DNA of 11,851 nucleotides from a bacterium. Its GTDB lineage: Bacteria; Acidobacteriota; Blastocatellia; Pyrinomonadales; Pyrinomonadaceae. Below, in pieces: positions 7,157-11,851 of the stretch. Numbering within the stretch: position 1 is the stretch's first letter; the number at the start of each line of letters is the position of its first letter. The translations under genes and the position numbers were made by a program. A model generated the notes under the pieces. That model was not told where the DNA came from, made no database searches, and saw only the letters and a list, made by a program, of their open reading frames with translations. The stretch is taken from contig JAQSDP010000476.1 in NCBI GenBank assembly GCA_029945985.1, positions 1 through 11,851 on the forward strand, written 5' to 3'.

Positions 7157-8245
7157 ATGTATAAACAGATTGGTATATTGACCGGCGGCGGAGACGCACC
7201 TGGGCTTAACGCGGTGATCCGCTCGGTCGTCCGAACCGCAACGCTCCGTTTTGGAATGAAGGTTGTCGGTATCGAGGACAGTTTTGAGGGTATCCTTGGC
7301 GAGACTCACACGATGTCCCTTACGCAGAAAACGGTGAGCGGAATTCTCCCCCGCGGGGGTACGATCCTTGGCACCCGAAATCGAGGAAGCTTCGTCAAGA
7401 TGGTCGACGGGCAGCCCGTATACCCTGAGATGCCGATCGGTGAAGCGTTGGCAAATCTTGACATCCTTGGAATCGAAGCATTGATCGTACTCGGCGGCGA
7501 GGGTACGCTGGCAATCGCAGAACAGTTTCACAAACGCGGCTTCCCAGTCGTCGGCGTACCTAAGACGATCGATAACGACCTTGCGGCAACTGAGTTGACG
7601 TTCGGCTTCATGACGGCGATCGACATCGCGACCGAGGCTCTAGATCGGCTTCACACGACTGCTGCATCACACGACCGTGTGATGGTACTCGAGGTGATGG
7701 GTCGCCACACCGGCTGGATTGCCCTTCACGCAGGACTCGCGGGCAGCGCCGATATCATTTTGATTCCCGAGATCCCGTTCGACTTTGACGCAGTGATAGA
7801 TAAGGTCATGGAGCGTGACCGGGCCGGTTCGCGGTTTACGAATATCGTGGTTGCTGAAGGTGCCCGCGAGGTTGGCAAAGGCGAAATGTACCAGGACGCG
7901 GGTGAACTTCGGCTGGGTGGGATCGGCGATTATATTACTCGGGAAGTGGCGAGACGTACTAACAAAGAGTGCCGCAGCGTCGTGCTCGGACATCTTCAGC
8001 GCGGCGGAAGCCCGAATGCATTCGACCGCATGCTTGGCACGAATTTCGGAGCTTGTGCGGTACGGGCTCTCGCCACAGGCGATACCGGGAAGATGGTGGC
8101 TCTTCAGGCGGGCGTCGTCGTTACTGTTCCTCTCGCGGAAGCGTGCGCCAATCTTAAGACTGTGACTTCCGACGGCCAGCTCGTGCGTTCGGCTCGGGAC
8201 ATTGGCATCACATTCGCATCTCCGAAGGAAATGCTTGTAAAATAG
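7157..8245 (+). CDS. pfkA: 6-phosphofructokinase, probably ATP-dependent
   Basis: Phosphofructokinase phosphorylates fructose 6-phosphate to the 1,6-bisphosphate, the committing step of glycolysis in the cytoplasm. The 362-residue protein shows GILTGGGDAPGLNAVIR (about 6-22), GGEGT (113-117), PKTIDND (135-141, with the catalytic base Asp139 by analogy to E. coli Asp127), a substrate-binding MGRHTGW and GHLQRGGSPNAFDR. The donor is set at two positions. The fourth residue of GGEGT is Gly116, where pyrophosphate enzymes have Asp; PKTIDND carries Lys where the E. coli ATP enzyme has Gly. Gly plus Lys is the pattern of the group III ATP enzymes known from actinobacteria, so ATP use is inferred. 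It is longer than the 320-residue E. coli enzyme, as is common in that group. No Shine-Dalgarno is seen. A TAGAAT at 7134-7139 could be a -10 element, but it lacks a good -35. greA follows after 5 bases. Confidence 0.93.
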   Translation: MYKQIGILTGGGDAPGLNAVIRSVVRTATLRFGMKVVGIEDSFEGILGETHTMSLTQKTVSGILPRGGTILGTRNRGSFVKMVDGQPVYPEMPIGEALANLDILGIEALIVLGGEGTLAIAEQFHKRGFPVVGVPKTIDNDLAATELTFGFMTAIDIATEALDRLHTTAASHDRVMVLEVMGRHTGWIALHAGLAGSADIILIPEIPFDFDAVIDKVMERDRAGSRFTNIVVAEGAREVGKGEMYQDAGELRLGGIGDYITREVARRTNKECRSVVLGHLQRGGSPNAFDRMLGTNFGACAVRALATGDTGKMVALQAGVVVTVPLAEACANLKTVTSDGQLVRSARDIGITFASPKEMLVK

Positions 8246-8250
8246 ATGAA

Positions 8251-8721
8251 ATGGAAGCAGTAAAGAAGAAACTTCAGGACGAGATAGAGAAGCTTGAGCA
8301 CGAACTGAACCACAAGATACCCAAGGATATCCAGCACGCGCGCGAGTTCGGCGATCTGAAAGAGAATGCCGAATATAAGGCGGCCAAGGAACGTCAGACG
8401 ATGGTTCAGGCTCGCATCGGCCAGTTGCACATGCGGCTGATCGAGGTGGATTCGATCGACATTAGCAAGATCCCGACGGACCGTATCGCTTACGGTTCGA
8501 CGGTCACGCTCTTTGATCTGGAAAAGGAAGAGAAGGTCGTGTATAAGCTGGTGACCTCCGAAGAGAGTGATCCGGAGAGCGGCAAGATATCAACCGTCTC
8601 TCCGATCGGTCAGGCGTTGATGGGCAAAGAAGAAGGCGACGAAGTAAAGGTAAAGACACCGAACGGCTTTAAGAATTTCGAGATCAGCGGCCTTCGCACT
8701 ATTCACGAAGACAAAGAATAG
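8251..8721 (+). CDS. greA: Transcription elongation factor GreA
   Basis: GreA enters the secondary channel of RNA polymerase and stimulates cleavage of backtracked RNA. The 156-residue protein has an N-terminal coiled coil whose tip carries FGDLKENAEYKAAKERQ (33-49). This includes the acidic Asp35 and Glu38, equivalent to the catalytic D41 and E44 of E. coli. Then comes IDISKIP and the FKBP-like C-terminal domain (YGSTVTLFDLE, SPIGQALMGKEEGDEV, NGFKNFEI). Between the start and the tip it is about six residues shorter than E. coli GreA, while the returning helix has the same length. I recall this shortened form from acidobacterial homologues. No in-frame upstream ATG offers a longer start nearby. 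It is almost certainly cotranscribed with pfkA. A hairpin 22 bases downstream probably ends or attenuates the transcript. Confidence 0.95.
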   Translation: MEAVKKKLQDEIEKLEHELNHKIPKDIQHAREFGDLKENAEYKAAKERQTMVQARIGQLHMRLIEVDSIDISKIPTDRIAYGSTVTLFDLEKEEKVVYKLVTSEESDPESGKISTVSPIGQALMGKEEGDEVKVKTPNGFKNFEISGLRTIHEDKE

Positions 8722-8742
8722 GGGATAAGGTTTAACCTCCGG

Positions 8743-8781
8743 GGCTCGTGGCCGTTAAGTTGCCGCGAGCCTTAATTGTTG
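8743..8781 (+). terminator. Stem-loop after greA, probable weak intrinsic terminator
   Basis: GGCTCGTGGC (8743-8752) pairs with GCCGCGAGCC (8762-8771) over 10 base pairs, one of them a G-U wobble, with a 9-base loop. The downstream bases ttaattgtt are moderately T-rich. The hairpin sits between the greA stop and the ATGs of the malic enzyme gene. It could terminate the pfkA-greA transcript or act as a leader structure for the next gene. Confidence 0.5.
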
Positions 8782-8792
8782 AACAAGCTTTC

Positions 8793-10232
8793 ATGATGAA
8801 TACACCAACACCGAACGCGAGCTACAGCCTCACGCTTCGCGTTAAGATCCACAACAAGCCGGGGCAGTTAGGTAAGATCACCACCGCGATCGGTGGAGCT
8901 GGCGGCGACATCGAGGGTATCGACATCGTCAGCGTTGGAAAGGATTTTCTCGTCCGCGATATCACGGTCAATGCGGCCAGTGAAAATCATGACCAGGAGA
9001 TCATCGGAGCTGTCAGCGACATCGACGGCGTCGAGGTAATGAACGTCAGCGACCGGACGTTTCTTATGCACCTTGGCGGCAAGATCGAGGTCACCTCGAA
9101 GATGCCGTTGAAGACGCGCTCTGATCTTTCGATGGCGTATACTCCCGGCGTCGCACGCGTCTGCCAGGCTATCGCAAAAGATCCGGAAAAGGTCTTTAAC
9201 CTGACTATCAAGAAGAATACGGTTGCGGTTATCTCGGATGGTACGGCTGTTCTGGGATTAGGCGACATCGGGCCGGCCGCGGCAATGCCGGTGATGGAGG
9301 GGAAGGCACAACTTTTCAAGGAGTTCGGTGGCGTAGATGCGTTTCCCATCTGCCTGAACACGAAAGATCCGCACGAGATAGTCCAGACGATCAAGAATAT
9401 TTCCGTAGCATTTGGCGGAATTAATCTCGAGGATATTTCCGCTCCGCGATGCTTTGAGATCGAAGACCGCCTAAAAGAAGAGCTCGACATTCCTGTGTTT
9501 CATGACGACCAACACGGTACCGCCGTGGTCGTCCTCGCCGCCCTGATCAACGCCCTCAAGATCGTCGGCAAGAAGATGGAAGACATCAAGGTTGTCGTCA
9601 ACGGCGTCGGGGCCGCGGGTGTAGCTTGTTCTAAGATCGTGATGGCGGCGGGCGTGACAAAGATCGTCGGTTGCGACCAGTCGGGCGCCATTTATGAGGG
9701 GCGAGCCGAGCACATGAACTGGGTTAAGGACTGGTACGCGCGTAACACGAATCCGGAGAAGGAGCAGGGAACGATCCACGATGTGATCAAAGGAGCGGAT
9801 GTCTTCTTTGGTTTGTCAGCTCCGGGCGTGATCAACCAAACTGACCTCAAGAATATGGCGAAAGATCCGATCGTTTTCGCGATGGCGAACCCCGTTCCGG
9901 AGATAATGCCAGAGGATGCCGAAGGACTCGTGGCGGTGATGGCGACGGGCCGTTCGGACTATCCAAATCAAATAAATAACGTGCTCTGTTTCCCCGGCAT
10001 ATTCCGCGGCGCTTTGAACTGCCGGGCATCACGGATCAATGAATCGATGAAACTCGCGGCCGCCCACGCCATCGCCGGGATCATCGGGCCGGACGAACTT
10101 CACCCGGATTACGTCATCCCGTCGGTATTCGACCGCCGCGTCGGCGAGGCCGTTGCCGCAAGGGTTGAGGACGCAGCCTACGAGAGTGGGGTCGCCAGAC
10201 GAAGCCGGGCAACCACCGACTCTGAATTCTAG
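8793..10232 (+). CDS. Malic enzyme (oxaloacetate-decarboxylating malate dehydrogenase) with N-terminal ACT domain
   Basis: This enzyme oxidatively decarboxylates malate to pyruvate and CO2, feeding pyruvate and NAD(P)H to central metabolism. Residue numbers here count from an in-frame GTG at 8748. An ACT domain (about 26-100; LTLRVKIHNKPGQLGKIT, then IEGIDIVSVG) suggests allosteric control by a small ligand. The catalytic part follows: MAYTPGVARVC with Tyr131, DGTAVLGLGDIGP, PVMEGK with the catalytic Lys186, INLEDI and FHDDQHGTA for the metal, and the Rossmann motif VNGVGAAGVA. NAD or NADP preference is not decided by what I can read. I prefer the ATGATG at 8793/8796, codons 16 and 17 of the longer frame, because the GTG lies inside the stem-loop and the extra 15 residues look non-conserved. 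Neither start has a Shine-Dalgarno. Confidence 0.92.
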   Translation: MMNTPTPNASYSLTLRVKIHNKPGQLGKITTAIGGAGGDIEGIDIVSVGKDFLVRDITVNAASENHDQEIIGAVSDIDGVEVMNVSDRTFLMHLGGKIEVTSKMPLKTRSDLSMAYTPGVARVCQAIAKDPEKVFNLTIKKNTVAVISDGTAVLGLGDIGPAAAMPVMEGKAQLFKEFGGVDAFPICLNTKDPHEIVQTIKNISVAFGGINLEDISAPRCFEIEDRLKEELDIPVFHDDQHGTAVVVLAALINALKIVGKKMEDIKVVVNGVGAAGVACSKIVMAAGVTKIVGCDQSGAIYEGRAEHMNWVKDWYARNTNPEKEQGTIHDVIKGADVFFGLSAPGVINQTDLKNMAKDPIVFAMANPVPEIMPEDAEGLVAVMATGRSDYPNQINNVLCFPGIFRGALNCRASRINESMKLAAAHAIAGIIGPDELHPDYVIPSVFDRRVGEAVAARVEDAAYESGVARRSRATTDSEF

Positions 10233-10244
10233 ATCTTCTAACGA

Positions 10245-10976
10245 ATGAAACTGCCGGAGAATTTCAAGATCGGCACCTGCGGATTTGGTCGGACGCGAAA
10301 GGACGAATTCGCTAAGCGGCTGAACTGCGTAGAGATCCAGCACACGTTCTACAATCCGCCTCAGGTGAAGACCCTCGAAAAATGGCGAGCAGAAATGCCC
10401 GAAGGGTTCGAGTTCACGCTAAAGGCTTGGCAGATGATCACGCATGACGCCGGCACGCCCACCTATCGGCGTCTGAAGCGTGAAATGACCGATAAAGAAA
10501 CGGCTGAAGCCGGCTCTTTCCGACCCACTGAAACCGTAGAATCCGCTTGGCAAACCACCCTCGCATCTGCGAATGCCCTTCGGGCTCGAACGATTCTTTT
10601 TCAGTGTCCTTCGAAATTTACGCAGACCGTCGAGAACATCAAAAATCTTCGCCGCTTTTTCAAACGGATTAAGCGCGGCGGGGTCGAATTTGCATGGGAG
10701 CCGCGCGGCAAAACCTGGGACGACAAGACCGTCGCGAATATCTGCGGCGATCTTGACCTTCGACACGTCGTCGACCCCTACAGGGCCCGCACGATGACGC
10801 CTGAGAAGATCTATTATCGCCTCCACGGAATCGGCGGTTGGCGTTATGAGTATGAAGAGGGTGAGCTTGAGGAACTGGCTTCGATGCTGCCTGAAGACGG
10901 GATATCTTACGTTTTCTTCAATAACCGGGGGATGTTCTCGGACGCCGTGAGGTTTTCGGATATGTTGAAAGACTAG
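10245..10976 (+). CDS. DUF72 (YecE-like) family protein
   Basis: A 243-residue protein of the DUF72 family, which adopts a TIM-barrel-like fold and has no settled biochemical role. Family features seen are the opening KIGTCGFG (8-15), VEIQHTFYNPP (29-39), the MPEGFEFTLKAWQMITH stretch (51-67), FQCPSKFTQT (119-128), GGVEFAWEPRGKTW (144-157), the late YYRLHGIGGW (about 191-200), and YVFFNNRGMFSDAV near the end. The length matches the family and the frame is intact. It starts 12 bases after the malic enzyme stop and is likely cotranscribed with it, but nothing ties the two functions together. No Shine-Dalgarno is visible before the ATG. Confidence 0.88.
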   Translation: MKLPENFKIGTCGFGRTRKDEFAKRLNCVEIQHTFYNPPQVKTLEKWRAEMPEGFEFTLKAWQMITHDAGTPTYRRLKREMTDKETAEAGSFRPTETVESAWQTTLASANALRARTILFQCPSKFTQTVENIKNLRRFFKRIKRGGVEFAWEPRGKTWDDKTVANICGDLDLRHVVDPYRARTMTPEKIYYRLHGIGGWRYEYEEGELEELASMLPEDGISYVFFNNRGMFSDAVRFSDMLKD

Positions 10977-10991
10977 GCCATCCTATCTTGG

Positions 10992-11088
10992 CATCTTCGT
11001 TCAAAAACGAAATGTTGGCTTCAATCAACTAACCCCGATCTTCCTGTTTCGTGTATTTCGTAGATAGCCATTCTTGAAACCGAAACAG
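10992..11088. repeat. Two inverted repeats in the gap before the PAQR gene
   Basis: The 202-base gap 10977-11178 holds two hairpin-capable elements. TTCGTT (10996-11001) / AACGAA (11006-11011) has a 4-base loop and extends by CAT/ATG across one bulged base. CTGTTTCG (11044-11051) / CGAAACAG (11081-11088) is a perfect 8-base inverted repeat with a 29-base spacer. Neither is followed by a T-run, so terminator function is doubtful. The second could be a protein-binding site for the downstream gene. Confidence 0.3.
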
Positions 11089-11178
11089 AAAACGGGTAAA
11101 TGAAGCCCTAAATTCCTATCCTTCAACGTCACGAATATTACATTCAGGCGCCGCCATTTCTGCTAAGGTAACCATAGG

Positions 11179-11838
11179 ATGGAAAGGGCGATCCTTAAGG
11201 AGCTTTCGGTCGAAGAGTTTGCGAATACGATAACGCATGGCTTTGGTCTCGCGCTCAGTATCGCTGGTTTCGTTGCGCTTTTGATCCTTGCCGGTTTTCG
11301 CGGTGATCCTTTGCTCATCGCCGCGTGCGTGGTTTATGGGTTGTCGCTCATCGTTCTTTACGCAGCCTCAACGATCTATCACGGTACGACCTCAACCGAA
11401 CTAAAACACAAGCTCCGTCTGGTGGATCATTGCTGCATCTACCTGCTCATCGCCGGGAGCTACACACCGTTCGGGATAATCTTTCTAAATGGAACTCTCG
11501 GGCAAAGTCTTCTTGCGTTGATCTGGGCTTTCGCTATTGTCGGGATCGCCGCAAAGCTGATGTTGCAGCATCGATATCCGGTTGTATCAGTTGGCTCTTA
11601 TGTAGTGATGGGTTGGCTTGGTGTGTTTGCGGTTCCGCTGATGCTGGAAACGCTCGGGACGGCGGCGGTGACTTTAGCCGTTGCCGGCGGATTATCATAT
11701 ACAATTGGCGTGGTGTTTTTCGCGTGGCCGCGTATACCCCACAATCACGCGATCTTTCATGTTTTCGTTCTCGCCGGCAGCGTTTTGCACTACGCAGCCG
11801 TTATCCTTTATGTAGTCCCTTATTCAGCGAATTTATAG
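11179..11838 (+). CDS. Hemolysin III / PAQR family integral membrane protein
   Basis: A 219-residue protein with seven predicted membrane helices (about 22-39, 45-65, 84-104, 108-128, 133-155, 161-182 and 190-212), probably in the inner membrane. It carries the family's metal-site pattern: Ser64 and His68 in STIYHG, Asp83 in VDHCCIYLLIAGSYTPF, and His190 and His194 in NHAIFH. The HxxxH spacing matches the zinc-binding pair of adiponectin receptors. Despite the hemolysin name, bacterial members are not established toxins; a hydrolase-like or lipid-related membrane role is only inferred from the PAQR relatives. TAAGG about 10 bases before the ATG is a modest Shine-Dalgarno. The gene is complete, stopping 13 bases before the window end. 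Confidence 0.92.
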   Translation: MERAILKELSVEEFANTITHGFGLALSIAGFVALLILAGFRGDPLLIAACVVYGLSLIVLYAASTIYHGTTSTELKHKLRLVDHCCIYLLIAGSYTPFGIIFLNGTLGQSLLALIWAFAIVGIAAKLMLQHRYPVVSVGSYVVMGWLGVFAVPLMLETLGTAAVTLAVAGGLSYTIGVVFFAWPRIPHNHAIFHVFVLAGSVLHYAAVILYVVPYSANL

Positions 11839-11851
11839 CCCATTCCGTGGA

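Noticed and set aside
8748..8792. GTG at 8748 as the start of the malic enzyme
   Set aside because: It lies inside a strong stem-loop, has no Shine-Dalgarno, and adds 15 residues that do not look like part of the ACT domain. It was not fully excluded.
1..11851. A hidden defence, mobile or biosynthetic system
   Set aside because: No nuclease, integrase, transposase, toxin-antitoxin pair, CRISPR array or assembly-line enzyme was recognised. The only unexplained genes are the two secreted repeat proteins.

Overview
The window (about 11.9 kb) reads as chromosomal DNA of a Gram-negative-type heterotroph, most likely an acidobacterium (possibly Blastocatellia). The clues are the short-armed GreA, the ATP-type 6-phosphofructokinase with a PKTIDND motif, the malic enzyme with an N-terminal ACT domain, and the secreted TPR/MORN proteins. 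This assignment is inferred from protein style; there is no rRNA or other marker to settle it. No tRNA, rRNA, CRISPR array, insertion sequence, integrase or phage gene was seen.

Layout. Bases 1-363 are the last 120 codons of uvrA on the + strand. Facing it is a four-gene block on the - strand, in transcription order: a family 2 glycosyltransferase (5275-4538), pdxJ (4541-3798, overlapping by 4 bases as ATGA), a secreted TPR protein (3756-2638), and a large secreted TPR + MORN + Tudor/agenet-like protein (2630-507). From 5410 the + strand takes over: a membrane-anchored S41 C-terminal processing protease ending in a clear intrinsic terminator; pfkA and greA 5 bases apart; a hairpin; an ACT-domain malic enzyme followed 12 bases later by a DUF72/YecE-like gene; a 202-base gap with inverted repeats; and a hemolysin III/PAQR-type membrane protein.

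How the genes fit together. Most are housekeeping: DNA repair (uvrA), vitamin B6 synthesis (pdxJ), glycolysis and pyruvate supply (pfkA, malic enzyme), transcript cleavage (greA) and envelope proteolysis (ctp). I see no defence, mobile or biosynthetic system. The most unusual content is the pair of secreted repeat proteins at the end of the - strand block. They share an RGLVK[ST]SL stretch in their TPR regions. The larger one is visibly more AT-rich than the metabolic genes, carries eight 23-residue MORN repeats arranged mostly as alternating A/B types, and then has two tandem Tudor/agenet-like segments, which is unusual for a bacterial exported protein. Their function is unknown.

Start signals. 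Only pdxJ has a strong Shine-Dalgarno sequence, and the PAQR gene has a modest one. The other starts have none that I can recognise.
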